Of a stretch of DNA of 46,038 nt, positions 25,234 through 36,294 are shown piece after piece (position 1 is the first letter of the stretch; the number at the start of each line of letters is the position of its first letter). The notes under the pieces are model-generated. The model saw nothing but the letters and a program-made list of their open reading frames with translations, ran no database searches and was not told the DNA's origin. The translations under genes were made by a program, and so were the position numbers. Location of the stretch: the NCBI GenBank assembly GCA_003214855.1, contig QCLC01000012.1, forward strand, positions 1-46,038. Reading direction: 5' to 3'. Source of the DNA: Prochlorococcus sp. AG-412-I05 (GTDB lineage Bacteria > Cyanobacteriota > Cyanobacteriia > PCC-6307 > Cyanobiaceae).

Positions 25234-25425
25234 TCAGTCTCGTGCCCAGCGCTGGTTGCAACGAGCTGAACACGTTATCTCGCTTTCCGGATAGCTGTAA
25301 CCAGCCTTACGAGCGTTCTTCTTCACTTCGGCGGGCTTGGAACCGCTCAAGGTTCTGGTGGTTTTTGCCTGAGCAGGGATCTGCACCGACAGCAGCAGCA
25401 GAGCTGTGGCGGTGATCATTCGCAT
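25234..25425 (-). CDS. small secreted hypothetical protein
   Basis: 63 residues. A signal peptide is clear (MRMITATALLLLSVQIPAQAK, likely cleavage after AQA). The mature part is about 43 residues, basic, with two cysteines (ITCSARCNQRW) that could form a disulfide. Function unknown. It starts 9 bp after the cbiB stop and so may be the last gene of the MFS-cbiB unit. Confidence 0.65.
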   Translation of the reverse strand: MRMITATALLLLSVQIPAQAKTTRTLSGSKPAEVKKNARKAGYSYPESEITCSARCNQRWARD

Positions 25426-25433
25426 TGGCTTGG

Positions 25434-26441
25434 TTAGAGCAGAACCAGCGCAATCATGATCCAGACCAGTTCAAGCCAACTGGTGAGTGCCAGGATGCGC
25501 TGCAGAGCATCTGGGTCTGCCGGTGGTTGATCGATTGCCAGCAAGGGTTTGTCTACCCATCGGTTGCCGTATCGGTTGCGTCCGCCCATTCGCACTCCGG
25601 CACAGTGGGCATAGATCGCTTCGGACCGTCCGGCGTTGGGGGAGTGATCCAAGGCTCCGTCATTTTCCGCTGCCATCACCAGAGCCGGCAACTGGCGCCA
25701 AGGCTTGCTGATTAGAGGAAGGGTGAGCATCACCAGGCGGCAGGGGAGCCAGGTGAGGAGATCATCGAGTCGTGCTCCGGCAGTGCCCAGCCATTGCAGC
25801 TTTCCCTGCCGATAGCCCAGCATCGAATCAAGGGTGCTGGAGGCCTTGAAGCTCCAGGCCAGCGCTAGAGGGCCTGGCCATGCATTGGAGACATGCCAGA
25901 GGCCAGCACCGATCAGCATCCAAAACAGCGGTGCAAACACCCCATCCACGGCGTTTTCGGCTGCGCTTTCAGCGCTAGCACGCAGAATTTCCTGCTTATT
26001 CAACTGGGCTACATCGCGTCCCACGATCCAGCTCAGCTGCAGACGGGCGATAGACAGGTCTCCTCCCGCCTCTGTGGGCAGTGCCTTCAACACCTTCAAG
26101 ATGCTGTGGCGGAGGCTGCCGGCGGCGAGGGCACTGGCCAGAGCGATCACCAGCAGGGGGATCCCGAGCCAGGCTGGGGCGATGCCATCCTGCAGGACGA
26201 GGCGTTCGATTGCCCAACCCAGTGCACCGCTGCCGCTGACCAGCACAGCAGTGATCAGAACGCCGCCAATGCGCAGCAGCATGGGGCGATTCCCGGCAAT
26301 CGCTTCGGCACTATGGCGCAGATATTTGATCACAGCTCCCATCAACTCCACAGGATGGGGACACCAGCGCGGATCACCGATCAGCAGGTCGAGACCTGCT
26401 GCAGCTGCCAAAAGAGACCAAGGCAGCAGCTCATCGCTCAT
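25434..26441 (-). CDS. cbiB: adenosylcobinamide-phosphate synthase
   Basis: 335 residues from ATG 26441, which overlaps the upstream transporter stop as ATGA; an earlier ATG at 26453 is less likely. The family opening AAGLDLLIGDPRWCPHPVELMG is clear, followed by SAESAAENAVDGVFAPLFW, STLDSMLGYR and DGALDHSPNAGRSEAIYAHCAG. The multi-pass membrane enzyme joins the aminopropanol arm to cobyric acid in cobalamin (pseudocobalamin in these cyanobacteria) synthesis. Pairing with a transporter is noted below. Confidence 0.92.
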   Translation of the reverse strand: MSDELLPWSLLAAAAGLDLLIGDPRWCPHPVELMGAVIKYLRHSAEAIAGNRPMLLRIGGVLITAVLVSGSGALGWAIERLVLQDGIAPAWLGIPLLVIALASALAAGSLRHSILKVLKALPTEAGGDLSIARLQLSWIVGRDVAQLNKQEILRASAESAAENAVDGVFAPLFWMLIGAGLWHVSNAWPGPLALAWSFKASSTLDSMLGYRQGKLQWLGTAGARLDDLLTWLPCRLVMLTLPLISKPWRQLPALVMAAENDGALDHSPNAGRSEAIYAHCAGVRMGGRNRYGNRWVDKPLLAIDQPPADPDALQRILALTSWLELVWIMIALVLL

Positions 26442-27526
26442 GCCTGAAAGCAACTAGGCGGACGCCAGCGCCATGTGATAGCAGCGACTAATAGGAAAAG
26501 AACGACAAGCACTGGCATGGCTGTGATTAGCCCAAAGATCTGTGCGCTGGCTCCCATCACAAGACCACCTGCCACCGCTGCAACTTTGTTGGAACGATGG
26601 TGAATATCCATGCGCCGGGATAGATCACCTTGGCCTTTAAGATGTTCGATAAGAGAAAGATCAACTGAGACAAACAGACCACCTAAGGGGATAAATAGAA
26701 GCACATCAAGCCATAGAGGTGTGTTGAGAACAAATGCGCTCAGCAGAATCAGCCCGCATAGCCCGTAAAGCATTGCTCCACTGAGCTTGGGCAGCAGACC
26801 TCGAAGCAGTCGACCGATCATGAAAGCCCCAATGATCATTGAGAAGTCAACAAAGTTGTTCTGATCGATTGTGAGCGCCCATAGGGGTAAAAGTGCGAAC
26901 AAAGCGCCATCTAGAAAACCATGGAGTGCACTCCATGGTTTGAGTGGAGGGGCGCTCATGGAGGGCTGCGTCTGAGAAATGTCGGTTTGAGCCGTTGTAT
27001 GAGGTGTTGATCGGCTTAAGGGAATGACTGGAAGCATCAGAAGCAGCGCGGGCGGAAACTGCATGAAGGCTGGATAAAAAAGACCAGCCAGGATGGTGCC
27101 GCTCAGGCCGCCTAAATCCTTGCCGTATTGCAATTGCTCTTTGCTCAAATTGGTGCCTTCCAGCACCCTTTGAACGAGAGGCGGTATGGCGATAGTGATG
27201 CCAATTGAGAGGACGAATACCCCTATCAGCGTGATGCAGATTAGGAGAGATGGATTGAGCCATTGCCAGCTCAGGCAGACGCCCACTAGCTCGAGCATTA
27301 GGACCGCACTGACCATCAGCGGAAACCCTTTGATATGCCGCTTCAAAGGCAGAAATGCAGGAATGTTGCGAGCAGCCACCAGAAGGCTATTCACGAATGG
27401 TGATGGAGTCAGTTCAGCAAGTAGCCAGGCGCTGGCGACTCCTATCAAACTCATGGATGCAAAACAACAACTCCAGCTCACTAAACGCTGTTCGGCAGAC
27501 ATCCAACCGGTTCTTAAGTTGTTCAC
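26438..27526 (-). CDS. MFS-like integral membrane transporter
   Basis: 362 residues with about ten to twelve hydrophobic segments and a charged cytosolic loop in the middle (SRSTPHTTAQTDISQTQPSM), the twofold layout of an MFS permease. Start is GTG 27526 or ATG 27502. The substrate cannot be read from sequence. The 4-nt ATGA overlap with cbiB suggests co-translation, so a corrinoid or corrinoid precursor is conceivable. The family is only loosely recognised. Confidence 0.65.
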   Translation of the reverse strand: MNNLRTGWMSAEQRLVSWSCCFASMSLIGVASAWLLAELTPSPFVNSLLVAARNIPAFLPLKRHIKGFPLMVSAVLMLELVGVCLSWQWLNPSLLICITLIGVFVLSIGITIAIPPLVQRVLEGTNLSKEQLQYGKDLGGLSGTILAGLFYPAFMQFPPALLLMLPVIPLSRSTPHTTAQTDISQTQPSMSAPPLKPWSALHGFLDGALFALLPLWALTIDQNNFVDFSMIIGAFMIGRLLRGLLPKLSGAMLYGLCGLILLSAFVLNTPLWLDVLLFIPLGGLFVSVDLSLIEHLKGQGDLSRRMDIHHRSNKVAAVAGGLVMGASAQIFGLITAMPVLVVLFLLVAAITWRWRPPSCFQA

Positions 27527-27827
27527 GGTGAAAGTGTTGGTTCTGTGGTCTTGGATCGTCCTTGCTAGGCCTGACAGGAGAGCTTTAGCTGAGTTTCCTA
27601 TGGGAAGCTTGATGTTATTTGTATCTTGCTCCCAGCTTGACGAAGCGCAATTCTTTATGGGTTAGGTGGAGACTTTGCAAGTGAACCTGATTGAGAACTT
27701 GTCCCGTTTCTTATAAGAAAGGTGGTGAAGCTCGATTGTTTTGCCATGACGATACGGGCCTTTGAAGCGTCGCAGAGCAAAACAATCAGCGGACAATGCT
27801 TGCCTTGTGTCTATAACCAGCCGAGCA
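27527..27827. other. Intergenic region, no gene called
   Basis: About 300 bp between the transporter start and the ilvC 3' hairpin. A 61-codon frame (27662-27847, minus) begins inside the hairpin and has no family-like features; it is rejected. It presumably carries the transporter promoter. Confidence 0.4.
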
Positions 27828-28880
<1,053 letters not shown>

Positions 28881-28957
28881 TCAGAGCTTACGCAAGGGCC
28901 CCATGGTTTTGGCTGAAGGCCCAATAGTCCTTCTCGGTTGTCAGTGCAATCAACGCA

Positions 28958-29560
28958 TCAGGCTTCGTTCGGGTGGGCAATCACACGATCAATGAGGCCA
29001 TAATCTTTGGCCTCGGCTGCACTTAAGAAGTAGTCGCGGTCGGTGTCTTTTTCGATTTTTTCAAAGGTCTGACCTGTCAGCTCTGCCATGGAGTGGTTGA
29101 GCATATCTTTGATGCGCAGAATCTCACGCGCTTCGATTTCGATGTCGCTGGCTTGTCGTTGGTTGGTTCCACCCAGCGGTTGGTGGATCATGATTCGGCT
29201 GTGCGGTAGGGCGAGTCTTTTGCCTTTGGTTCCTGCAGTGAGAAGGAAGGCGCCCATCGAAGCTGCCAAGCCAACGCAGATTGTTACGACATCACTTTTG
29301 ACGTATTTCATCGTGTCGTAGATCGCCAGGCCAGCAGTGACTGATCCACCTGGGGAGTTGATGTACAGATAGATCGGTTTTGTGCTGTCTTCAGAATCGA
29401 GGTAGAGCATCTGGGCTACCAAGCTGTTGGCAACACCATCACTGACTTCTTGGCCAAGGAACAAGATCCTTTCCACCCCAAGGCGGGTATAGATGTCAAC
29501 CCAGCGCTCCATCTGGCTGCCGGGAAGACGGTAGGGAACGCTTGGGGTACCGATCGGCAT
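28958..29560 (-). CDS. clpP: ATP-dependent Clp protease proteolytic subunit (ClpP3 type)
   Basis: 200 residues. The catalytic triad is intact: Ser101 (LAASMGA), His126 (IMIHQPLGG) and Asp176 (DTDRDYFL). It is paired with clpR 91 bp upstream on the same strand. In Synechococcus the equivalent pair forms a mixed ClpP3/ClpR ring that works with ClpC and is essential, so this is probably clpP3. Confidence 0.95.
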   Translation of the reverse strand: MPIGTPSVPYRLPGSQMERWVDIYTRLGVERILFLGQEVSDGVANSLVAQMLYLDSEDSTKPIYLYINSPGGSVTAGLAIYDTMKYVKSDVVTICVGLAASMGAFLLTAGTKGKRLALPHSRIMIHQPLGGTNQRQASDIEIEAREILRIKDMLNHSMAELTGQTFEKIEKDTDRDYFLSAAEAKDYGLIDRVIAHPNEA

Positions 29561-29651
29561 GGTGAAAAAAGAAAGGAGGAAATCAGAACTGGATTAGGAA
29601 TGATCTGAGATAGAGCCTGGAAGGGTTGAGTCCAGGGTTGCAGTGGATCGT

Positions 29652-30323
29652 TCAGTTCAGTGACTCTGAACTGGGTAGCTCTTTACGGCTGCTGAGAATT
29701 CGATCGATGATGCCGTATTCGACAGCGTCCCCAGGGGTGAGATAACTCATCCGATCAGAATCCTTTGATAATTGCTCAATGCTGCGGCCTGTATTGCTGG
29801 CAAGAATTTTGAGCATGGCTTGCTTGTTATGCAGCACTTCCTTGGCACGGATCTGAATGTCAGTCGCTTGACCTTGGGCCCCACTGCGAGGTTGGTGCAG
29901 CACGATTGAGGCGTGGGGAAGGGCGGCCCTGTGGCCTTTGGTGCCTGCCGAGAGAATTACCGCTGCCGTGCCCATTGCTTGGCCGATGCAGATGGTGTGG
30001 ACAGGGGGTTTGACGTAACGCAGGGTGTCACAGATCGCAAAAGCTTCGGTTTCAAAGCCGACGGCATCACCCGTATACCAGCTGGTACCAGTGGAGTTGA
30101 TATAGAAGTAAATGGGCTTTTCTGGGTTGTCGAACTCCAGATAGAGAAGTTGGGCAATGATCAGTTCGGTCACATCCATGCCCAGTTGCCGCTTGGCATC
30201 GTCGTCGGAGAACAGGGGCAGTCCTAGGTAGACAATGCGTTCCTTGAGAAGTAGCGATGGCAAATCCGGAGGCGGTGTACGCATCACGGTTGATTCGCCG
30301 TAGTAGGGAGCGGACACCGTCAT
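29652..30323 (-). CDS. clpR: ClpR, inactive ClpP paralogue
   Basis: 223 residues from ATG 30323; a GTG three codons earlier is less likely. ClpP fold with the cyanobacterial/plastid ClpR insert STGTSWYTGDAVGFETEA. Aligned with the adjacent ClpP, the catalytic Ser is Gly118 (GQAMGTA) and the Asp is Met192 (DSDRMSYL), while His143 remains (IVLHQP). It therefore cannot cleave peptides but forms a structural part of the mixed Clp ring. Named a pseudoprotease, not a pseudogene: the frame is complete and well conserved. Confidence 0.93.
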   Translation of the reverse strand: MTVSAPYYGESTVMRTPPPDLPSLLLKERIVYLGLPLFSDDDAKRQLGMDVTELIIAQLLYLEFDNPEKPIYFYINSTGTSWYTGDAVGFETEAFAICDTLRYVKPPVHTICIGQAMGTAAVILSAGTKGHRAALPHASIVLHQPRSGAQGQATDIQIRAKEVLHNKQAMLKILASNTGRSIEQLSKDSDRMSYLTPGDAVEYGIIDRILSSRKELPSSESLN

Positions 30324-30353
30324 CTGCAGCACATCTTTGGCGGAGTTTGGAGA

Positions 30354-31475
30354 CTAGCGGGGGTTAGCCGGTGGGTGCTCGCTGGTCTTACTTGATTTGC
30401 GGGTTGGCTGATTTTTCTCGAACCGTCCAAAGACCATCCTGCCGGTAGGGGTTTGCAGCGCTCCAGTGATCACAACGGGTAGCCGCTGTCCAATGGCCTC
30501 TCTGCCGCCCTCTACCACAACCATCGTGCCGTCTTCTAGATAGCCCACCCCCTGGTTGTCTTCCTTGCCCTGTTTGACGATCTTGAGCTTCAGCTCGTCG
30601 CCTGGTTGTACTTCAGGTCGCAGGGCGATCACGATTTCGCTGAGGTTGATGGCTTTGAGGTCTTTGACCTTGGCGACTTGGGCGAGGTTGTAATCGGCAG
30701 TGACCAACATCCCGCCTGTATCGGCGGTGAGTTTGAGCAGTCGCTCGTCAGTGCCCGATCCCTCGTATCGGGTGCTGTTTAAAACCAGCCGTCTGCCATA
30801 GGTTTCGCGTAATTCAGTGAGCAACTTCAAACCGCGTCGACCTTTGGCTCGTTTTTCGGCATTGCTTGAATCGGCCAGCTGTTGCAGTTCATCAATCACG
30901 GTTTGGGCCACGATTGCCTGACCTTCCAGCAGTCCGCAGGCCAGTAGTCCATGAATGCGGCCATCGATGATCACGCTGGTGTCGAGAATCTTTGCAGTGG
31001 CAGGTGTTAGAACCCCATCGGCGACCAGTAACGCCTCGGTGCTGTTGGGATTGAACAGGCGTAGCAGGGTGCGGCCGTGGACTTCCGCCAGGTTGTATCC
31101 AAGGACCCCAAAGAACACATTGCTCAGTACTGCGGCTAGAGGCTTCACCAACACCACCTCAAAGGGGAGGGGCAAAAGCAGGATTGGTGCCAGCAGCAAA
31201 TTGGCAACCAGTAGGCCAAGAATGAGGCCTACGGCTCGACTGACCAAGAGGTCGGTGGGCATGGTGCGAACCTGCTGCATCAGCCTTTGCCGCAGTCGCT
31301 GGAAGAAGAATCCAGCCAAAAGTCCAAAGCAGGCGCTCAACCCACTCAGGACCAACCTCAGTCGATCGATGTTGATCGTTTGCTCCAGCAGCCGTTCGGG
31401 CAACAGCTCAACTCCTAGCCAGCCAGTGGCTGCGCCAGAGATCAGAAACAGCACCAGGATGAGCAGGTCAACCAT
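30354..31475 (-). CDS. PIN/TRAM-domain membrane protein (YacL-like)
   Basis: 373 residues from ATG 31475; longer starts would overlap the promoter region of hemW. About four N-terminal membrane helices (LLILVLFLISGAATGWLG, LVLSGLSACFGLLAGFFF, ...) anchor a PIN domain (ILDTSVIIDGRIHGLL with metal-binding Asp residues, VIDELQQLAD, RGLKLL, TADYNLAQVAK) and a TRAM domain (VQPGDELKLKIVKQG...GVGYLEDGTMVVVEGG). The acidic PIN residues are present, so RNase activity is plausible; the cellular target is unknown. Confidence 0.88.
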   Translation of the reverse strand: MVDLLILVLFLISGAATGWLGVELLPERLLEQTINIDRLRLVLSGLSACFGLLAGFFFQRLRQRLMQQVRTMPTDLLVSRAVGLILGLLVANLLLAPILLLPLPFEVVLVKPLAAVLSNVFFGVLGYNLAEVHGRTLLRLFNPNSTEALLVADGVLTPATAKILDTSVIIDGRIHGLLACGLLEGQAIVAQTVIDELQQLADSSNAEKRAKGRRGLKLLTELRETYGRRLVLNSTRYEGSGTDERLLKLTADTGGMLVTADYNLAQVAKVKDLKAINLSEIVIALRPEVQPGDELKLKIVKQGKEDNQGVGYLEDGTMVVVEGGREAIGQRLPVVITGALQTPTGRMVFGRFEKNQPTRKSSKTSEHPPANPR

Positions 31476-31572
31476 GGGGTCAGATCGTGTCTGCTTGCTC
31501 CGGATGCACGCAGCATGCACCATCCTCTGGAACTTGGCCCGGGCAGATGTCCGCACTTTTGCGGATTGATTG

Positions 31573-32883
31573 ATGAGAGACGGTCTTGCTGTGTTGCCAC
31601 CTCGCAGTGCCTATCTGCACATTCCTTTCTGCCATCGGCGTTGCTTTTATTGCGATTTCGCTGTCGTGCCGCTTGGCGATCATGCCAATGGGGCGAAGGG
31701 CTCTGGCAGCGCCTCGATTCAGTCTTATTTGCAGCTATTGCAACGGGAGATTGCGCTTGTCAAGCCTGGGCCAACGCTGGCCACGGTTTACATCGGCGGC
31801 GGAACACCATCTCTACTCAGCTCAGCTCAGATTGGTGCCCTGTTGGATCAGCTACGGCAACGGTTTGGCGTTCAGCTTGGTGCAGAAATCACACTGGAAA
31901 TGGATCCAGCTAGTTTCGATCAGGCTTATCTAGAGGCCGTGCTAGCGGCTGGTGTCAACAGGGTGAGCTTGGGGGGGCAGAGTTTCGATGATGCAATGCT
32001 CGAGACGCTTGGGCGCCGTCATCGTCGCCACCATGTAATGGAGGCTTGCGGATGGTTGCATCACGCTCATCAATGTGGAGAGCTGAAAAGTTGGAGTTTG
32101 GATCTCATCCAGAACCTGCCAGGACAGGAGTTGGTGGCATGGAAGCAACAGCTTGTTGAGGCCATTGATACTGGTTCACCTCATCTTTCGATCTACGATT
32201 TATCTGTTGAACCAGGCACGGTATTTGCTTGGCGTCAGCGGCGGGGGGAGTTGGATTTGCCCGATGATGATTTAGCAGCTGAACAGATGCAAACCACCAG
32301 TGTCTTGCTTGGTCAGGCAGGATTTGGCCGCTATGAAATCTCCAATTACGCCTTGCCAGGGCACGCCTCGCGCCACAACCGCGTGTATTGGAGTGGAGCA
32401 GGCTGGTGGGGGTTTGGTCAGGGTGCGACCAGTGCGCCCTGGGGCCAGAGGCTGGCTCGTCCGCGTACAAGGGATGGTTACTGCAGCTGGATTGAGGTTC
32501 AGGAGGCAGAAGGACTGGACTCCTCTCTAGTTGCGGCTCAAGCAAGACCCTTACCTCTGGATGAACAGTTGTTGGTGGGTTTGCGTTGCCGTGAGGGAGT
32601 GGATCTTGAGGCCCTCAGTAGGGCTTGGGGCTGGACTCATGAGCAGTGCAACGCTCTATTGCCGTCGTTGCAGGTGCGCTGGCAGGCGGCGTTGGATCGG
32701 GGCTGGTTAGAGCTGCATGGACGACGTTGGCAGCTCAGTGACCCCGAGGGGATGGCTATCAGCAATCAGGTTCTGGTGGAGATGTTGTTGTGGTGGCAGT
32801 CTTTGCCTGCTGATGCAGTTGCTTCACCCAACCTTGAAGGGCTTCTACGCACAGCTGGCGACCTTGGATCAATGGCGGACTGA
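31573..32883 (+). CDS. hemW: heme chaperone HemW-like radical SAM protein
   Basis: 436 residues from ATG 31573. C20, C24, C27 (CHRRCFYC) is the CX3CX2C cluster site with the HemW-type following Asp-Phe. [40 protein letters not shown] and [11 protein letters not shown] are in family order, and [18 protein letters not shown] is the HemN/HemW segment. It lacks the extra N-terminal region needed for coproporphyrinogen III oxidation in HemN, so it is named HemW (heme delivery). Its 3' end overlaps convergent panB by 125 bp. Confidence 0.85.
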   Translation: MRDGLAVLPPRSAYLHIPFCHRRCFYCDFAVVPLGDHANGAKGSGSASIQSYLQLLQREIALVKPGPTLATVYIGGGTPSLLSSAQIGALLDQLRQRFGVQLGAEITLEMDPASFDQAYLEAVLAAGVNRVSLGGQSFDDAMLETLGRRHRRHHVMEACGWLHHAHQCGELKSWSLDLIQNLPGQELVAWKQQLVEAIDTGSPHLSIYDLSVEPGTVFAWRQRRGELDLPDDDLAAEQMQTTSVLLGQAGFGRYEISNYALPGHASRHNRVYWSGAGWWGFGQGATSAPWGQRLARPRTRDGYCSWIEVQEAEGLDSSLVAAQARPLPLDEQLLVGLRCREGVDLEALSRAWGWTHEQCNALLPSLQVRWQAALDRGWLELHGRRWQLSDPEGMAISNQVLVEMLLWWQSLPADAVASPNLEGLLRTAGDLGSMAD

Positions 32884-33589
32884 AGGGGGGTTGGTTGGGA
32901 GTCAGTCCCAACAGGTCAGCGGTGACCCTTACCTGTCCATCGCAATCTTCGCCAGCGCCGATACCGATCACGGGGATGGTGAGTTGTTGACTCAGACAAC
33001 GAGCGATGGAACTCGGCACGTGTTCGACCACCAGGGCGAAACAGCCCGCTTGCTCAAGTTGTTTTGCTTGTTGCAGCATTTGCGCTTGGCTGCGAGGGTC
33101 CTCCGCCTGACGGCGGTAGCCGAGCTGATGTACTGCTTGTGGAGTGAGGCCCAAATGCCCCATGACTGGGATCCCCGTCCGCACCAGACGTTCAATGACT
33201 GCTAGGACTTCTGGCTCTGCTCCTTCTAGCTTCACGGCGGCTGCACAGGAGTGCTTGAGCAGGCTTCCAGCTGCAGCTACAGCCTTGTCTTCTCCACATT
33301 GGTAGCTCAGGAATGGGAGGTCGCAGACGACGAGGGGCTGTTGTGACAGAGGGCGAGTGAAACCCCGACCCACCGCTTGGGTGTGGTGGAGCATCTGCTC
33401 CACTGTCACAGGCAGGGTGGTTGCATGGCACAGTGCCACCATCGCTAGCGAGTCTCCTACGAGAACCACATCGGCTCCAGCGGCTTCAACCAAGGCCGCG
33501 CTTAAGCCATCCCAGGCTGTGAGGATGCTGATCGCTCGCCCGTCCTGCTTGAGTTGAGTTAATTCGCTGGGGCGCATCTGCTTCTCCAT
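32759..33589 (-). CDS. panB: 3-methyl-2-oxobutanoate hydroxymethyltransferase
   Basis: 276 residues. [30 protein letters not shown] carries the metal-binding Asp; [20 protein letters not shown]-like and [11 protein letters not shown] segments and the catalytic Glu region [18 protein letters not shown] follow. The last block [21 protein letters not shown] is typical. It makes ketopantoate for pantothenate and CoA, which supplies phosphopantetheine for ACPs. Start ATG 33589 (or 33577). The C-terminal tail overlaps hemW. Confidence 0.96.
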   Translation of the reverse strand: MEKQMRPSELTQLKQDGRAISILTAWDGLSAALVEAAGADVVLVGDSLAMVALCHATTLPVTVEQMLHHTQAVGRGFTRPLSQQPLVVCDLPFLSYQCGEDKAVAAAGSLLKHSCAAAVKLEGAEPEVLAVIERLVRTGIPVMGHLGLTPQAVHQLGYRRQAEDPRSQAQMLQQAKQLEQAGCFALVVEHVPSSIARCLSQQLTIPVIGIGAGEDCDGQVRVTADLLGLTPNQPPFSPPLIQGRQLCVEALQGWVKQLHQQAKTATTTTSPPEPDC

Positions 33590-33615
33590 GCCCTCGAGGG
33601 TCCATTGCTAGCATC

Positions 33616-33718
33616 GTGTTGACTCGGACCCATGCGGCCGCGACGCCTAAATCTGGTCAGGACCGGAAGGGAGCAGCCACACGGGATGCTCGTGACAGGC
33701 GTGGACTCCGGGTCACCC
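33616..33718 (+). ncRNA. ffs: signal recognition particle RNA (4.5S, small type)
   Basis: The universally conserved SRP RNA tip is present: ggtcaggaccggaaggga followed by gcagcc (33655-33678). Flanking arms pair: acgcct with aggcgt, and gaccc with gggtc, giving the expected hairpin of about 100 nt. It lies between divergent panB and the 3' end of ftsZ. Ends are approximate. Confidence 0.92.
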
Positions 33719-33731
33719 AAATGGATGAAGG

Positions 33732-34895
33732 TTAGATCTCGTTATCGTTGCGAGGTTGGCGCTTGCGCAGGAATTCGGGAATTCGTGCACCCGATTCGTT
33801 GGCTTCAGGCTGGCTATAGATCGATTGAGAGGCAATCTTGTTGATTGAGCGTTCGCTCCGGTAAGGCTGGTTGCCTTCAAAGCCTGTGGCGATCACGGTG
33901 ACGTGCACTTCACCTTCGAGTTTCTCGTCCACTACAGCCCCAACAATGATGTTGGCTTCTGGATCGACCACGTCGTAGATCACTTCCGATGCGGAGGTCA
34001 TGTCCTCAAGGGTCATGTCGCGACCGCCGCTGATGTTGATGACGCAACCTTTGGCTCCGTCGATGCGGGCCGCCTCCAGTAGCGGACTACTGATGGCAGC
34101 CTGGGCCGCTTCAATCGCCCTGGAACGTCCTGAACCTTCACCAATCCCCAGCAGGGCCGTGCCGGCTTCGGTCATCACCGAACGCACGTCGGCGAAGTCC
34201 ACATTGACAAGGCCAGGGCAGGTGATGATGTCGCTGATGCCTTTAACACCCATACGCAGGATGTCATCTGCACTTCGGAAGGCTTCTTGAAGGGGAGCTT
34301 CGGAGATGACGTCTTTAATGCGGTCGTTGGGGATCACAATCAAGGTATCCACATGATCGGCCAGACGGCCAATGCCTTCAGCGGCCTGTCGCATGCGACG
34401 ACGTCCCTCAAAGCTAAAGGGTTTGGTGACGATGCCCACAGTGAGCGCGCCGCTTTCCTTGGCAACTTCGGCAACCACTGGAGCGGCACCAGTGCCGGTC
34501 CCGCCACCCATGCCAACGGCGATGAAGACGAGATCGACTCCTTGCAGAGCTTGTTGAAGTTCTGCTCGAGATTCCTCCGCCGCCTTCTGACCGATGCTGG
34601 GATTACCGCCAGCTCCTAAACCCCTCGTAAGGGTCTGACCCAGCTGCACGCGGTTACTGGCTGCAGACTGAAGCAGGGCCTGAGCGTCCGTATTCATAAC
34701 CCGATAGTTCACACCATCGAGGTCACTGAGAATCATGCGGTTGACGGCATTGCTTCCGCCTCCGCCGACGCCAATTACTTCAATGCGAGCTGATTGGCTG
34801 GGAAGGATCCCTGCGGTCTCCATGGAGGTGGACATGGACATGTTTTTGATCGCCATCTCCATTGTCGATGTCGAATCATTGAGGTGTTGATGCAT
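33732..34895 (-). CDS. ftsZ: cell division protein FtsZ
   Basis: 387 residues from ATG 34895; a further upstream TTG and a downstream ATG (34862) are possible. [17 protein letters not shown], then the tubulin signature GGGTGTG (130-136), [13 protein letters not shown] and [11 protein letters not shown] (T7 loop). The C-terminal peptide is RIPEFLRKR, the binding site for FtsA/SepF-type anchors. It polymerises with GTP into the division ring. It lies downstream of ftsQ and ddl on the same strand, the usual cyanobacterial order. Confidence 0.97.
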   Translation of the reverse strand: MHQHLNDSTSTMEMAIKNMSMSTSMETAGILPSQSARIEVIGVGGGGSNAVNRMILSDLDGVNYRVMNTDAQALLQSAASNRVQLGQTLTRGLGAGGNPSIGQKAAEESRAELQQALQGVDLVFIAVGMGGGTGTGAAPVVAEVAKESGALTVGIVTKPFSFEGRRRMRQAAEGIGRLADHVDTLIVIPNDRIKDVISEAPLQEAFRSADDILRMGVKGISDIITCPGLVNVDFADVRSVMTEAGTALLGIGEGSGRSRAIEAAQAAISSPLLEAARIDGAKGCVINISGGRDMTLEDMTSASEVIYDVVDPEANIIVGAVVDEKLEGEVHVTVIATGFEGNQPYRSERSINKIASQSIYSQPEANESGARIPEFLRKRQPRNDNEI

Positions 34896-35029
34896 TATGT
34901 CCGTGTTGGAGCTTTTCGCTGAAAGTTTCAACACAGTTGATTGTTTGCGCCATCTATGCAACTGACATTTGGCGATTTCAGGTCATCTGGCATTGCTTTT
35001 GCTTGGCATGCCTTGCAGGACGATTGATC

Positions 35030-35839
35030 TCACTTAGAAGGTTGGGGCATTTGCAGTTCCGGTTTGGAGGGATCGCTCATGTCAATGGTTGTGCCTGGTT
35101 TATGGCGAAAACTTGACGGCAGGGTTTTGCTCAATTGGGCCACAGTTTCTAGTTGCTCCTTCAGCAGGGTGCTATTGCTGCCTAGCTGGATCAGGCCAAG
35201 GGTCTTGGTTTGCAGGCTGAGCTCTCCATCAGGAGCCACGAGGATTCGCTCTAGGGGGCTGCCAAGCTGATTTCGTTGCTCAAGCACCTGGGAAATGGCT
35301 TGCTGTTTGTTGGCCGTCCAGCCTTCCACAGTCAAGTTTGTAGAGGGACGCTCGCCTTGTTTTGCCACGTTGAGTGGTATCCACATCGCAGTGCTGTCGA
35401 CCATGCCCTGCTCTTGGCCATAGGCGCGTTTTCGTAGTGCATAAGCAACGGGTTTTCGTTCTTGAAGAGCCACATCTATTCCTGGAGGGAGTAGGCGCCT
35501 TTGCACGACGACCGAGTTGAGCGGCAGTTTGCGCAGCAGGATCTGCTCTAGTTCTTTGGGGTTGAAACCAAGAAGTGGCTGGGGGAAGTGGAGCTCACCG
35601 GCCTTGATCACGGTGTTTGTTTGGATGTTGCGGCTGCCTTGCACATGGATTTGCTTGGCGTTGTTGAGGCTCCATCCTTGGCTGAGTAGTACCCATCCCA
35701 GGCCTGCGGCAATAGAGATGAATGTCAACATTCGCCAGAGGTAGATCAGTTGCTCTCGGCGGCGTTGTTGGCGCAACCGGCGCCGCCTCTCTACCCCTGG
35801 GCCGTTTGCAGGCCGTCGATCAGGGGTGGATGAGCTCAC
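35030..35839 (-). CDS. ftsQ: cell division protein FtsQ/DivIB
   Basis: 269 residues. A basic cytosolic head (RRRRLRQQRRREQ) precedes one membrane helix (MLTFISIAAGLGWVLLSQG) and a POTRA domain (KQIHVQGSRNIQTNTVIKAG, LLRKLPLNSVVVQRRLLPPGIDVALQERKPVAYA). The GTG start overlaps the stop of the preceding gene as GTGA, indicating coupling. Role: periplasmic scaffold of the divisome. Confidence 0.9.
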   Translation of the reverse strand: MSSSTPDRRPANGPGVERRRRLRQQRRREQLIYLWRMLTFISIAAGLGWVLLSQGWSLNNAKQIHVQGSRNIQTNTVIKAGELHFPQPLLGFNPKELEQILLRKLPLNSVVVQRRLLPPGIDVALQERKPVAYALRKRAYGQEQGMVDSTAMWIPLNVAKQGERPSTNLTVEGWTANKQQAISQVLEQRNQLGSPLERILVAPDGELSLQTKTLGLIQLGSNSTLLKEQLETVAQLSKTLPSSFRHKPGTTIDMSDPSKPELQMPQPSK

Positions 35840-36279
35840 AGGTCACAGCGTGCTCGGGCCATCAGCTGATCCAGCCAACGGCGAGCCTGTTCTGCATCGG
35901 CAAAGGGCACATCCATTTCTTGGCCATTGCCGATTAGCCGAAGTCGACAACGGCCCTGAGATTCTTGCGTGAGAGGGGCTTCCCCTGAGGTCAGGGCCAT
36001 CAGTTCAAGCATCTCCAACTTGGTGACTTCAAAGTTGCCCTGCTCTTGAAAACGGCCTGCTTCAAAGCTGCTCCAGCTGAGCATGCCTTGTTTCAGTCGA
36101 GCAGCTCCTGAGCCGTCCAGTTTGGATAGCTCAGAGTCCTCAGCCCAGACGCGGAAGAGGTTTTGCCGCCGCCTCTCTAGCCACCCGAGAGCAGTGAGAA
36201 GCACAAATACCAGGAGCAGGGGGAACCAGAGCAGACCGTGAATCATTGGCAGGTCAAAGATGGAAGTCCGGAATGCCAT
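35836..36279 (-). CDS. hypothetical membrane-anchored protein between ddl and ftsQ
   Basis: 147 residues from ATG 36279. One N-terminal membrane helix (GLLWFPLLLVFVLLTALGW) follows a short head. The rest is soluble (LKQGMLSWSSFEAG, LRLIGNGQEMDVPFADAEQARRWLDQLM). I do not recognise a named family; it looks like a small picocyanobacterial conserved protein. It begins 15 bp after ddl and overlaps ftsQ by 4 nt, so a role in wall synthesis or division is a fair guess from context. Confidence 0.75.
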   Translation of the reverse strand: MAFRTSIFDLPMIHGLLWFPLLLVFVLLTALGWLERRRQNLFRVWAEDSELSKLDGSGAARLKQGMLSWSSFEAGRFQEQGNFEVTKLEMLELMALTSGEAPLTQESQGRCRLRLIGNGQEMDVPFADAEQARRWLDQLMARARCDL

Positions 36280-36294
36280 CAAGTTGGAACTTGT

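Noticed and set aside
29652-30323. ClpP paralogue as a pseudogene because catalytic residues are missing
   Set aside because: The frame is full-length and carries the specific ClpR insert; loss of Ser and Asp is normal for ClpR.
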